From Brassica napus (lineage: Eukaryota > Streptophyta > Magnoliopsida > Brassicales > Brassicaceae), in assembly GCF_020379485.1 (NCBI RefSeq), contig NC_063442.1, forward strand, positions 11,185,509-11,249,508: a DNA stretch of 64,000 bases, read 5' to 3'. The position numbers and the translations under genes are program-made. Positions 23,633 to 37,030 of this stretch are shown here, one piece after another. The notes under the pieces are model-generated. The model was not told the origin of the DNA, searched no databases, and worked only from the letters and a program-made list of their open reading frames with translations. The stretch's first letter is position 1, and every line of letters begins with the position of its first letter.

Positions 23633-26600
23633 TAAAATTAAAAAAATATAATTAATTAATTTATTTTATTTTATAATACTGTGAAATTATTTTTATATCC
23701 AGAAAATTAAAATTTGATTTCTTAAATAAATTTACAATAAAAATATTTTTTAAAATAACAGTTCACAATTAAATTATAATTTGATTATATAAACAAAATT
23801 ATATTTTAAATGTGAAATTATTACTTTTAAAAATAAATATTTAAATTGTAAAATATATTTTGAAAATAATATTTTTGATATATTATATAAAATAAAATAA
23901 ATAAATTCTATATATTAAAAATATATTCATTAGAAATAAATATATTATATACTAATTTTTGTAATAATTTTAAGTAACATATTCATACTATATCAATCAT
24001 TTTATTATATAATTTAGCAAAAACATACAACTGTTACAGCATACTACCAATCAAGGTGTAAGCGAGTTGAGCATAGAGAGAATTTCTTGTATCCAATGAG
24101 GGGTGGAAGCGCTTTCTAATAGAGAAAGTGGTTATTTGTGTTATGATTTTCATAGGAAGTGCCTTTCCATATAAATTTCTCTGCAAACTAAGGGATAAAA
24201 ATATCTATTGAACATACTCTTTTAAAAGGACGTTCGAGTAGAGAGTGCGAATTACAGAAAATCATTCGTTTTGCCCAAAAGGTATATGTATAGAATGAAA
24301 TAGCAAAATAAAAAAAAAAGGAAGCTGGTTTTTGTTTTAACCAAATCCGAATCCTTCACTTGCTTCATGGATTGCAAGCAGCAGCCTCTCCTGCAGATGT
24401 TCCTTAGACGGGTACTCTGGCAGATCTAACTGATTGAAACTGCAAACAAAACAGTTTTGCATATATATATATATATATTAATATTTGTGGTCATCCATCA
24501 TTCATCAGAGAATAGTTTCATTGGAGGGGATTGAGATTTTTTTACCAGGTATGAGCAGACGGCAAGTGATTAGCGCTTCCATATGCCTTGTGGATCTGAA
24601 ACTTCTGTGCCCCTGAAATTCCTTGAAGGGCACTAAATCCTTCCAGAGGTACCTGTGTTGTTGAGTTCAAAACGTCAGTTTCCCACTTTGTAAAGAAAAA
24701 AAACAATCTTATCTTTAATGAAACAAACCAAACATGTTTTCTTCTTTACCTTAGAGGTTCCAGTCACAAACTGCAATAGACGGGCTTTGTCTTCTTTGCT
24801 CAATCCCTGAACAACCTCCCAGAACCACTGGATAACAGGGGATCCAGGACTATACCCAGAATATTCAGTATTCGCCCTCAGGTTATCCACTGATACATTA
24901 GTAACCCAACAAAAAAAGGTCAGAGGCAATGAAATTCTTGGTACAGGAGGATTATGATATATTTTATAAATACTACTTACAGTCGATATCAGGAAGACCA
25001 CTTATTAATAACTCCAGTTCCTTGTCGTTAAAAATCGATATTAGATCTTTAAGGATAAGTTCACTAAACCCTTCCAGGAATGCATTTATCTGAGGACGAA
25101 TGGCTGTGGTTAATCGATGCTCGGCGATTAGGTCTACATATTCATGCTTATTCTCCTCAGTGACTTTAATGTTTCGCCCTCCAGGGATCAGTTCATGGTC
25201 AGTCACCTGCAATTTTTATTTTATTTTAATGTTCGTTCAAAACAAATTTTATTTCAAAGACACTGTTAAAAAAGGCTGAACAAGTTATAGTTGTTACCTC
25301 CGTTTTTTCATACAGTATTAGCTTTTCCTCATCAGCATCAACGCTAAAAGTGAGATCTAGGACATCGCTAATATCATTCTGCATTATAGAAAAAAGAACA
25401 GATGAGTAACAAATGCTTTGGACCAAACAAACAAACAAAGGTGTATCTACAGTATATATATACCTCCAGCATCCATTTCAGGGCTTTATAGTAATCGGGA
25501 TCTATAGCTTCAATATCATGGTACGTGACCTTAACTCCCAAGATATGCTTGTAAAAAGAGCGAGTGAAATGGACGTCAAGTAGTTGACCATCAAACAGAG
25601 CTTTTCCAACCTGTGCACGCAGGATAGATAGAATTTAGGAAGGAATTAACGCAGCTGCAAATAAGTCTACTTACATAGGTAAAAAAAAAAAAGAAAAAAA
25701 GAGCTTACCACCCGGCCAACGAATTTGAAGTAGGAGAGGTGCTCTGTCTGGTAAACAGAGTTTGGATTCGGTTGGAAAGTCGAGTCATTGCCAACGGTTG
25801 TGAACAGAAGAGCTCCTTTGTCAAAAATAACCCTTGACAACAGCTGATACCATTCCCTGGTAAGCCCACCAGCATCAATACCTTCTTCTCCTTGGAAGTG
25901 AACAGTCAATCTACCTTTCAGTTCCTGAGTTGACCTCATTCGCAATTGGTTGTATGAATCTTCAAGAATGTAGGCTCTTCTCACTGAGATTCTCAAAGGG
26001 CTATGGTGATGGTCATGCTGGTGTTTTATCTTTGATCTGAAGTATGCACGTTTGTTATCAAATTCAATAAAACGTGGAACCTTGAGCATTAGCGAAAAGG
26101 ACTTCTCAAGCAGAGCAGGATTTTGTCGGATGAAAGCATTAAGAAGTTTCCTGTGCCTTTCAGAAAACTTGATAAAAGAACCGTATTTCTCATCCACCTT
26201 GGAGCTGCTGCTTGGTCCTGGACCCTTGGGCTGCTCCTCAACATCAGAAGCCGCCATGGGAACCGAGATATCACAAGACTGTGATGATGGATGCAATTTC
26301 TCACAGGTAACAAAAAACGACTCTACATAAGGCAACATGTTTTGGGCACCAGCAGGAAGTGACTGGCTTACTCCAGCTCCCCTTGTTGTTGCTGAACTCG
26401 TCGAGGTTGTTGGAGACGTCGTAGAAGCAGAAGCAGAATCAGAATGCCCCTCTATTTTGCATATGCAATTGCTCAACTCCAGCCACAGAGGTTCCAAAGC
26501 TAAATTGATGTTCGATAGCTGAGAAAACACAGCAACATGCTCTTCGGAATTCTTCTCTTTTGTGATTAACAACGAATCAACGAGGGAGCTTAATGCCTGC

Positions 26601-29600
26601 AAAACCCTCAGTACTCCTGATCCATCTGATGACGTGGTACTTAGAAGCGTTTTTACGGCTTCACCGAACATGTGAAGTTCACTGATCGCTGATCTTGTCA
26701 GGTTCTGTATTGCGTTTGCAAGCTCTGTGATAAACAAATGACAATGGCTTGGAGCAATGGCCACAAGTTTTTTCAGCACCTCCGCTACAAGGGTGTATGC
26801 ATTATCTGACAAACTGAATCAACAGCACAACAATTAGTAAGGCTAGTTGTAGAACTTACAGAATTTAAGCATTAACTGACAGATAGAAAGAACAGAAAGT
26901 AGGAGGTGTTCACATATAAGCATCTGACATACCCTTCACGTGCAAGTAATGAACAAAGCAGACACAGCTCTGACTGGGGAAGATTAAGCAACACAGTATG
27001 AACATCACATTCACTCTCTGCTCTGTTGGACGAACTTCCAGATGAGACAATTGGCTTGGTCACTGTACCAGCTGTGCCAGATACCATATCGTGGTTTTCT
27101 GAATTGTTTTCAACTTCTAACGCTTGATGCGTTGATTGCTGCTCGGTGGCAGACCCATCTGATCCGTCAGCTGACTCAGACTTTCGTTCAGCGTTGTCAA
27201 TGATGACCTCCAGTAAGTTCAGCAGCTGGAACAAATGATGAGAAAATACATACAAACCCGAGTTAGTTTTCATAACAGTAAACAAAGCCAAACCATAGCA
27301 CCGAATGAAAAGGAGTACCTGTTCAAGATGAGCCACACTTCTCAAATAAAGGGGCTGATTCAGGAGGCTTAGAAGCAACGCAAAGGCTACAGATTCGGGT
27401 TCCTGCTGCGTTCTGCTCATGTGATCATCACTTACTACAACAGCTTTTCCACGTGCCTTGTCTGAGGGTACTGAACCTTGAAGGGAAGGCAGGGAAAGCC
27501 TGGATTGAAGCAGAATCTTTGCTACGTATATATGATTTCGTGCCAAATATGTCAAAGTCTCAAGGACACGCCGAGACACTAGAGGAGGAACCCCTGCAAA
27601 TAGAATTACAACTATTATCTACAGAACTTGGTTATTATAAACACATCCCCAGTCAGAATCCAATGTATTAAAAGATGCATACCATCAAAGTGCTGAGGAC
27701 GTGAATATGTTACATTGCTTTGACAAGCATAAAGACGATAAGGTGGTTCGGAAACACTCGAGTAGTTAACAGGCTTCCTTGTGTCGAGCATCAGCATATC
27801 CATGAATGTATTAGCCAAGGAAAACCTTGTTTCGCCATGAGAACATAAATTCAGCAAAAGCCTCTGCAGAGGACCCTTGTAAAGAGGCTGCAGACCAAAG
27901 ATATATAAATGAATTGTCCAAGTGATGCCAGTTAAATATCTAAGTAATGCATTAGGTAAGTACCTGAACTATCCGAAGAATACGAATCATTGCTTGGAGT
28001 GCCTCAGTGTTAACTAGGGGAGCTCCAGCGGCCTCTATAACCTTTGCAGCAGACCTACGAGAAGCAATCCCCTCATTTCCAGATATGACACCTTCACCTC
28101 GCCTGGATGCCTCCCCTCTACGATGTCTTGGATGCATACCAAAAAGTGCACGGTTATGGTATCGATGAGCAAACCTTTCACGCAGCATGTTTGCTTCCGC
28201 AACCAGTGCAGGTGTTAAATTTGCAAGAACGGCATCATCTGACGTCAGCAACACCTGATAACAAAAGTAATATTAGATGAATACACTTCAACTCTACTCA
28301 TGCCGTTATAAGGCAACAGCTCAATACCTCTTCTCGCAACTCCGAAGGAAACGTTGCAATTATTGAAACGGTGTCCATCTCAACAGGCTGACCTTCAAGT
28401 TCATGAGACTGATGAACCCGTTGTGCTTGTTGCTGTGCCAGAACTTCAGCTCGGATATCAGCAGGAAGTGCAGCAAGAAACTCCGGATCAATATCTCCAG
28501 AATTCTGCTGTTCATTGCTAGAAGGTTCTGGCGCTTGTGCTTGCTGAGCTGAAAGGACTTCGGCTCGCAGTCCCTCAGGTAGGGCATCTAAAAACGCAGG
28601 ATCAATAGAACTAGAAGCAACATCCCTGTTAACTGGTTGCTCCTCTGGTGGATTATCCTGCTCAGCCTCGTGACCGGAGTTCTCAGGAACCTCAGTTACA
28701 CTATAAAGAGAAGCTTCTCGCCCAGTTGAAGATGGCACAACTGACAAATTTGCTCTTCTTGAGCGCATAGCTGGCTGTACATCATGCCTTTCTGCACCAT
28801 CATCATGTCCATCAGCACTTCCGATCTCAACATCCAAACTCCTAAGGCTTTCACCCAAGGTTGCCCCACTCCCACCGCTTTCTTGACTCACCGCTTCAAC
28901 ATCCCGAACAGTTGAATCATTTGGATCATATTGCATTTCGACTGACTGAGACCGCGAGCTTGAGACAGAATCAGTAGCAGTGGCTCGTGTATCCGGGGGA
29001 GCAGATGCAACTGGCGAAACGATAGAGGGAGCAGACACATTGGCACCTCCATTACCAGTGGCGTTTTCATCTGGAATTTCAGGTCTGACAGTTGCCTCCT
29101 GGGGCTGCCCACTCTCGGCCTGTGACTGGGGTTCCAAAGGTGATGGATTCTGATCAGAAGGATTATCAGAGCCGGGACGTCTCAACTGAGATACCAGCAA
29201 ATCTTCAAGGCCTTGTGGTACGGTAGAAGCGCCAGATCCAACAATTTGCTGGCTGTCATCAGCCCATAAATTCAAACGATGCCCCTGCCGGCCATTCCTC
29301 AAAGATCGGAATATAGCATCCAGCCGTGACGAAGAACTACCGTTGGAATCCCTACCTCCAACAGTATGATCATGTGTGCTTTCTACAAAGAGAAGAAAAC
29401 AGTCGATTAACAAATTATTCCTTCAGGAAGATCAACACAAACAAAATGTAATCTGGTAGCAAACTTAAATATAACAAAACATAAAAGGGAAATGAACACA
29501 AGTAAAAACAAAAGAGAACCTGTTTGACTTTGCGACACTGGAAGTGATGGAGATCCCGATAAAAGAGGATGCTGTGAAGGAGTAGCACCATCCCCAGTTC

Positions 29601-29790
29601 TGCCAAGAAGGCTGTAAATAGAAGTTGTTCGTCCTTGACGTCTCGAGCCAAAAACTTCAACAGGCATTACATGAAGTGTTTCATCAGAAAATCTATGATC
29701 TCTAAGAACCTCCAAATGATCAAGAACGTTTAGACCATTGATACCATCCTCAAACCTGAGAATTACCCGATCTTCATCATCTTCGTCCTC
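23633..29790 (-). repeat. Right arm of ~6.16 kb inverted duplication
   Basis: Reverse complement of 1-6159 with only a handful of differences. It spans the last 13 exons of the complete ligase gene plus ~700 bp of its 3' flank. Arm homology cannot be followed past 29790 because the partner runs off the window at position 1. Confidence 0.95.
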
Positions 29791-32700
29791 TTCATCCTCT
29801 TCAACCAGTATTTCCTCTTCAAATTCATCATCCTCAAGCTCATGATCATCTTGATCTGTGTCATGATGAGGCAGGTGATGTACATCTTCTTCTTCTTCTT
29901 CTTCCAAGTCATTGTCCTCCTCGTCTTCTTCTTCATTATCATTTTCATCCTCATCTATTTCGTCACCCTCATCACCAGACATCTCTTCGTCTTCCTCTTC
30001 ATCAAGATTTTCCGGCACGTGGGTATGCATCTCAAACTCTATACCCATCGACCCAATCCCGTTTTCCAACCCCCTAGCATCCTCAGCTGCTTCTTGCATA
30101 TAATCATCCCCACCTGCGGCAAATCCTTCATCCAAGTCTTGATCATGCTCCATGTCATCTGTCACATCTTCTGAACCAACAAAAGTGTGGGAACCGCCAA
30201 AATTCTCCGCATGATCAGCGGTCATGGAATCATGATTCGACCGCAGCATAATTTCCCCTGCTTCAGAAGCATCAGCAGTAGTATCTCCTCCTCCTGATTG
30301 AATTTGATCAGATGACTTGTTCGCATTTTCATTCTTCGAGTTCGAATCAGCAGAATGGGCATGCTCCTTAGTCACCAACTCCAAAACTTTTATGATTCCT
30401 GTTACAGTTTTGGGAGATTCTACGTTGTCCAAGTCCAACACTTCAAGTGTACGAGTAAGAGACTTAACCAGTCCAACATCAACAAAAGTATTTGAAGCTT
30501 CTGAAGATATATGTGATCCAGTAGGTGACCGAGCAGAGAGCATATCACTCAACAAATCTATCAAAATGTGTATTTCATTAACTGGAGGTCTAAGCCCATT
30601 GGAGGTACCTACGAAGTCATTGAAGATACTGCTAATGTCAGAAAATATCCTCTTCCTTGCTTCAGCTGATCTAACAGATGCACCCACTAAAAACTGATTA
30701 GCCCTACTTGCCAGCTTTTGCCGCCAATCACTCTCAGATTTCTTTTCCTTCTTCACCCGTGAGTATGGAATAAACTTGTGAAGAATATGATGAAATATTC
30801 CACCAACTTGACCCCCCTTCTGTTGAGGACCTCTAAGACTGTTAATTTCAGCATCTCTTCGAAGTATTATATGGATTGACGAAGAATACATGAACAGTAT
30901 CTCGCTCAAAAGCTTCAGAATGAAAACAATTTTAGCCAATGAAGCTGACATGTCCTGTGAAATAGCTTTCTTTTCTTCAGGTGTAGTAGCAACCGCTTTG
31001 CCTTTTCCCTTAGTAGAGGCATGATCAATATCCATGTCTGCTGAAGTAGAATCACCTTCAACCATGTCATCTTTTGGAGGAGGAACGAAATTACAGAGAG
31101 AATCCAGAAGCAGCTCAACAACACCAATGAACGACTGAGGAGGTTTCCGGTAAACTTTAGCCTTGGTGCTCCCAGGGGGAGTGGTAGTTGCAACTTCATT
31201 AGAAGTCTGAGATTTCTCTTTGTCAGCTCTGTCCTTATCCTTATCCTTCTCTTTGTCTTTTGATTTCTCTTTTTCTTTGACTAACACGATGTAAGGTCTT
31301 TCACCAACCATCTCTACTTGGCATATAGAACGAGCGGCCTGGATAAAAGTGACTGGATCCCGTGCAATTACAGAATTCACATGCAACAAAAAATTGCGTG
31401 GAGAGATTCTCTGATTTGAGTGCCTGTTGGAAAGTGTTGCAAGAGCATGTTTTATCTCAGATTCCATGGCTTGCTGAAGCGTTTGGGGGTCTTCAAGAAT
31501 ATGACGGATGATACTAGCAGCAACTGAGTCAAACCCTGGAAAAAGACTATTACTCGGCAGAGAAAGCAGTCCTTGCACACCTCCAAAATCAAGAAAGCAG
31601 ACAGCAACAGAATGCTTCCTTGTCAATGTAGAACACAGTTGTAAAACAGCATGCATAGTTTCAGAAGGAAGCTGATTCCGGATACATGTACAAGCAATCT
31701 CAATCAACTTCTTCTGATCGTCAGCATCAACAAGCTGTGGCGAGCCAAAAACAGATTGCAGCTTGTCTTGTTTGCTCTCATCAATGGCCAGAGATGTCTC
31801 ACCTTTTTGCAACTCCTCTATAAGCTCAGTATTTAATTTCTGGTCCACTTGTAGCAGCCTATCAATGGCAAGAAACCCTGTCGTCACCCACTTTGGAACA
31901 TTAAACTTTTCCTTATCAATACTACCAGAATCCCACTTTGAGAGTACATCGCACACAAGTCTTACAATACCCGCCTTCAGCGCAACTTCGCGGGAACCAG
32001 CGTCTTCATGTAGAATCAAAGCAAGAACATGCAACAGAGCAGAGAGCAGATTGTTCTTTGTGTCATCGAAGACAGGACAACAATCCTTAATCCGGCTAAG
32101 AAGGCAAGATATAACACCAGATCGGTGTTCTCCATTGTTTTCTGAGCATATCAATACAAGCAAGTCTCTAACGGGAAAAGCAAGGGGCTCTTTCATCTGC
32201 AGAAGCTTCGTACATGTTGTTATAAGCTCTTCAACTGGTGGCAGCGAGACTATTTCTGCTTCAATCTGTTCTCGAGTTTCATCTACAACATTCTCCTTTG
32301 TATCTGATTCAGAATTTCCAAGGGACATTGCAAGAGCACGAGCAAGCTCATCGTCCTCTTGGATTTCTTCTGGGTGGGAAAACAGCCATTCCATGGCTAA
32401 CTCAACACTGTTCGATCCAACCTGTCTCAAAGCTTCTTCGGCTCTGGATCTGGAGAACCCCATCTCCACAATTGTTGAAATGGTTGTTTCACTGGGAGGT
32501 GGACCTGTTACACGAGCGCTACTACTGCCAGCTAAGCTTTTCAGTTCAACTCCAGAATACACATGCTTGATGATGGAAATGAGGGCAGTGACGAAATCAT
32601 AACTACATTCCGTAAATAGTGGATGAGTCCAAACCGGAAGTACAGCTTTCAACACAATGGACTGCAGGATCTTCACAAATGTCTCAGCATCTTGTGGAAA

Positions 32701-35700
32701 TGGAATATTCCCATTTTCTACTGGTTGAACGAGCAAGTGTTTTGTGGATGGTGATAAGATAAACGATGACGTAACCAAATGGTCCATGAGCTTCCCGTAG
32801 CCAGCCAGCGGACCATATATCCAGGCATGATCTGTGTCTTCCTTTTCATCCTGCTTTCCTTTAACATCATCAGTCTCCATCGGAGACGAGTAGCTCCTAT
32901 TAATTGAAAATAAAAGCTGGCTAGTAGCATCAAATGTTGTCAAAACCGTCTGAATCACCCCCCGGCCATAAAAGCAATTTATCAGAACAGGATTACACGA
33001 ATCAGGCCTGTCAAGAAGGACAGCATCGATGAAGTCAACAACCTTGCCAAGGTAGAGACATTTAGTTGACCTTGATGCCTCGGCTGCAATCTCATGGCCT
33101 TCAAAATTCAAGTGATCAAGGGATATTGAAGCAAAACTTGAGGCAACTAACTTAGAAGACGGAGATACATTTACTGTATCTTCTCTCCGTCGAGATTGGA
33201 GCAGCATTGCCTTCCCTAACTCTTGGAATATGTATGTGATGTGGAAGGACAATGACTTCACCATGTCACAGCATGATGTATAATAGGATCCATCTCTTTC
33301 AAGCTCTCTGTTACCAGAAGCGTCTGATGAACTAGAGGGACCATCATTGATTGGTCGGGGTTGAAATCCAGTCGATGCACGTCCAAGATCACGGTAAAGA
33401 TTTATTAAATCAAAGAATTGCGATTCTGCGCTCCATCCTGACGTTCTCCTCTGAAATAATGGATCCAGAAACTGTCTAAAAGAACTGAACCTTTGTCCTT
33501 CCGTTCCATTTGAAGACAGCTCTGTTTGCTCTGACTCGGGAGAAGTATTTGGACTTTCCAGCGTTCCACTCTCGTAAACTGCTATATGCCATAGAATTTC
33601 ACGGTGCAACTGGCCTATATTCTCCAGAACATCCTTGCTTCCATTTGCAAACTCCGAAAGCAATGCAGTCATCCAACGGTTATCCTTTGATGCAGCTAGA
33701 AACAGAAGAAACTCCACAAGGAAAAGAGAAGAAAAAATTCCACAGCTTGGAGAAAGTTTTCGATCAAGTAGGAATGTCCCCGAGAGATCTTGCAGTCCTC
33801 CTAAAGCTTTCTTCACCTGATCACGAAGAGAAGAGCAAAAGGCCCGAGCAAGAGAAGCAGAGTGATGCTGCGTAAAACCCTTAAAAACAATGGTGCTGTG
33901 CAAGGCAATAGACACCCCTTCAGAAGACTGAGCAATGCTAGGTCGCAAGAGAAGCTTAAGTAACGCCTCAATGCCAGACTTCTCCACAAAGAGACGAGAA
34001 GTCTCAGCATTCTCCATTGTTCTGTGGAGCAGAATTATCAGATGAAAGATGCAGAGTTGAACAAACTGCTCATGGCTGACGCCATTTATGTTCTTCACAT
34101 CTGAATCCATTTCCATTGCAGTACTTACAGAGGATGATGAAGAACCACTCTCTCCAAAGCATGCAATTCTATCCACAATTTCAATGATTATTTCAACACC
34201 GGTGGCTCTTAGAGATGAGACATGACGCAAAAGCTCTTCCACGGCATTTGTAAACGGAACGATGGCCTCATTCATAGCTAGAACATACTTCTTGGAAGTA
34301 AATACATCAACAAGGAAGCGCAGTGCCGAAGTTTCTTTTACAGTCTCCAAACCTTTGCTATTAAGAGATATTGCACCGAGGCCATTTGGAATGCATGCAA
34401 TAGCCTTGGAAGAAGGAAGTACTCCTGATACAACTGAAGACAGAAATGCTTCAGGGAGGCCCATTTCAAACAGGGAAGTAAGAGATGTGGGGTCTTTGTG
34501 GATTAAATCACTCATAACCGTCACAGCTGAGTAATAGATATCGCCACCAAATTTATCTGCATTCCTGTATATCAAAGACAAAGTGGCAGGCAAGGTACTC
34601 TCCTGAGAACTTTGAGACCTATTCGCATTTCCAGGAGTATACGTAGAAGAACCAAGAGACTTCAAAAGAACCTTGATGAGTCTCTTTCGGGAGAGCAACT
34701 GATCACCATTTATATTTAACGATTCACCAACCACCATATCACTGTTGTTCTCTCCAGTCAACTTAAGAATGTGATGAACCTCTAACTCTAACCTCTGAGA
34801 CAAAAGTTCTACTCCCCCAAGATCCCGGAGTAGAGGTACTGCAGAACTGCTATAATCCATGAGCTTCTGTAGTGCTTTAACGGCCAAATACACAAGATGC
34901 AGGTGACTCGGATCAGTATACTCCAAGAGAGGGAGAAATGTGGGAACCATGCCAGACCCCCTTATAGTGCTTCCAGATGACGATGATGAAACAATGTGAA
35001 GCAAATAAAACTGAAGTAGCGCCTCAACAAAAGCAATAGATGATGGATCACTAGAAATCTTCAAAGACAGAACGGCTTTCTGAAGCACATTAAGCAGAAT
35101 CATTCTGTTGCCTACGGCGAAACTGATGCTAGATCTGCTTAGAATCCTGGCACGATCATGAGAGGCGGAGTATACAGCCAACTGAGCGCCCAATGCAAGC
35201 ATGGCAAGAGTTCTAATGGTTCCGGGGATTGGTTCTTCAGATCTGACAATTCTTATTAATTCATTTGTATACTCAGGTTCGTTTGCAAAAAAGGATGCAA
35301 GTTCTTCTTGAGCATCACTGGACTGAACAAGTACAATAAACGCAAGTAGGCAGATCCTGCTATAACTCCGGCATATTCTGGAAGAACGAAAAGCATGAGC
35401 ATACCGGACACGGGTCAGTAGAGAGAACCTGAGGTCCGGGGGAACATTGTAATGCTCTATACACTCCTTCAATAACACAAGATCATCCTCTTTCCGCAAG
35501 TGCAAATCAGGAATCTGAATCACCCTTGAAGAAGAAGAAGTAGCACTACTAGTACCATCATGTATACTCTGGGCACTGTGTCCACGCAACTCAAAATAAA
35601 CAGTAGAACCAATCCGAAAATCAGCTTCCTTGTGATTATTATCCAAGTCGGAAGGAAAGATGCTGAGACCTTCTTCCTGGTTTCTCTCGTTAGCGACAAC

Positions 35701-36622
35701 GCAGGAATACAAACCCAAACCCTCCTCTTTGCTACCCCAGCCCTGGGCAATAGAGAGAAGGAAGCTGTTTACGGAACCACATCCAATCAACTTTCCGCTC
35801 CGGTGGAGCTTAGATGAGCTGATTTTCACAAGCGCAGAAAGGGTTTCCAGGGCTGCAATGAGAACATCTGGATCTGTGGAGGCAAGTAGGAGCTTAAAGT
35901 GCTGCAAACAAATAAACATAAAGAGTTACTAATAAAGTTAAACGAGCTTTAATATAGATATGGGAAACAAAAGAGGCATGCATGCATACCTCTAAACCAT
36001 CAAAGGTACTTTTGTTGGGACAATTTTCGAGAATGATCTGCATCACACGAAGAATTTGAAGAAGAGAGTACTTGGGAAAGGGATCCTCATCTTCCAAAAT
36101 CTTATCAGACAGGAGAAGGTCATTCCTAGTTGATAAAAAAGTCTTGAAGTACTTGTCAAAATGGAGAAAAAGAGGTCTCCAGTGATGGAAGTTGCCCTGG
36201 AATAACAATAATCAATCAATCATCTGAGAAAACCCACAAAAAAAGAGAGAGAGTGTGCATGTATTAGTATGGTTACCTTACTGTACTCCCAGCGAAAGCC
36301 AGAGAGAGGTATCGCAATATCAGAGAGTGGACTCTGGATTACTTTCTCAATAAACGATTTGATCTCAGGAGGCTGCAACACAAGACAAGACAATAAACCC
36401 TAATTAAATTCAGAAAAGGCAAAAGCTTGTGACAAGGATATCAAATTCAAATTAAAAATCCCTAATTGAATTCAATCAATATCAATTAAAAAAACCCTAA
36501 AACTCGAATTTGAGAGAACTCACAGGCTCAGCGTCGAGCCTAATAGAGGGCCCTATGGACCCTTCGCCGGAAAGAAGCTGCCGCAACCGTGACGGCATAC
36601 TTGCCGATCTCCCAGTCGCCAT
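24337..36622 (-). CDS. UPL2-like: Giant HECT E3 ubiquitin ligase, UPL1/UPL2 family (UPL2-like, possibly UPL8 type), complete
   Basis: E3 ligases of this family take ubiquitin from an E2 onto a HECT cysteine and pass it to substrates. Sixteen GT..AG exons: 36622-36524, 36372-36277, 36196-35990, 35901-29520, 29382-28328, 28254-27964, 27887-27683, 27593-27319, 27225-26933, 26813-25709, 25610-25464, 25378-25298, 25206-24981, 24889-24750, 24652-24546, 24439-24337. They total 10,812 nt, or 3603 aa, close to the ~3,660-3,680 aa of Arabidopsis UPL1/2. Domains: N-terminal [17 protein letters not shown] and armadillo-like DUF908/DUF913; UBA ~1275-1312 ([14 protein letters not shown]); UIM ~1313-1332 ([12 protein letters not shown]); Lys/Asp-rich stretch ~1671-1695; acidic stretch ~2100-2177; three DUF4414/UBM-like repeats ~2520-2620 ([17 protein letters not shown]); HECT ~3245-3603 with catalytic Cys ~3570, its codon split by the last intron. 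The start [16 protein letters not shown] suits the family. The N-terminus and HECT differ from what I remember of Arabidopsis UPL1/UPL2, so this may be the sister lineage (UPL8). Confidence 0.95.
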
Positions 36623-36716
36623 CTACAAGTAAAGATTGAGAGTAATCAATCTCAGAATCGTAACAGATCATCAGAGAACCAAATACGAATCTGAAAGAGT
36701 GTATATGTAGAGATAC
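36623..36716 (-). other. 5' UTR intron directly abutting the start codon
   Basis: On the - strand a donor CTAG|GTATCT lies at 36716 and an acceptor TTACTTGTAG ends at 36623, immediately before ATG at 36622. An intron here would place the start codon at the first base of an exon. Inference from splice-site quality only. Confidence 0.6.
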
Positions 36717-37030
36717 CTAGAAAGAGACGAGGACGACGCAGTAGAAGGAGAGAAACCCCCAGAAAAGAGAGAGAGATATACAGAGAGAGGGCCCGTCTAG
36801 GCTTAACTTGATATACTAAAGAGTTTGGGCTAAATGTAATTTAGCTAATTCAGTTTTGATAGAAAACAATAAGTTGATTTGTCACAGTGGTTATGCGACT
36901 TTACTGGTTATCGTAGGCCAGAGTTCGAACTCTACCACCGTATAAATTTTTAATTATTATCATTTTTATCCAAGAAATACCACAAATCAAGAGTTTGGGC
37001 TAAAATGTATTCTCGCTGATTGAATATGGT
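36717..37030 (-). promoter_or_regulatory. 5' UTR and proximal promoter of the ligase gene
   Basis: Purine-rich on the + strand (CT-rich on the - strand: GAGAGA runs at 36751-36790). This is typical of TATA-less broadly expressed plant genes with CT-rich initiator elements. No convincing TATA box. A tRNA-like repeat begins ~100 bp upstream. Confidence 0.5.
36870..36950 (+). repeat. tRNA-derived SINE-like segment
   Basis: A B-box-like AGAGTTCGAACTC at ~36920-36932 lies ~45 bp after a weak A-box-like CACAGTGGTTAT. A related segment with GAAGGTTCGACTTA occurs at ~37757-37770, just after the hAT element, in DNA that also repeats GAGTTTGGGCTAAA. Both are old and incomplete. Confidence 0.4.

Noticed and set aside
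26052..26330. Open frames antisense to the ligase exons, in both arms (also 3461-3739, 26337-26522, 27453-27671)
   Set aside because: They mirror the high-scoring ligase exons on the other strand and have no family resemblance or start context.
29842..30174. Antisense frame rich in Ile/Phe/Ser over the acidic stretch
   Set aside because: It is the shadow of the GAA/GAT-rich acidic region of the ligase.
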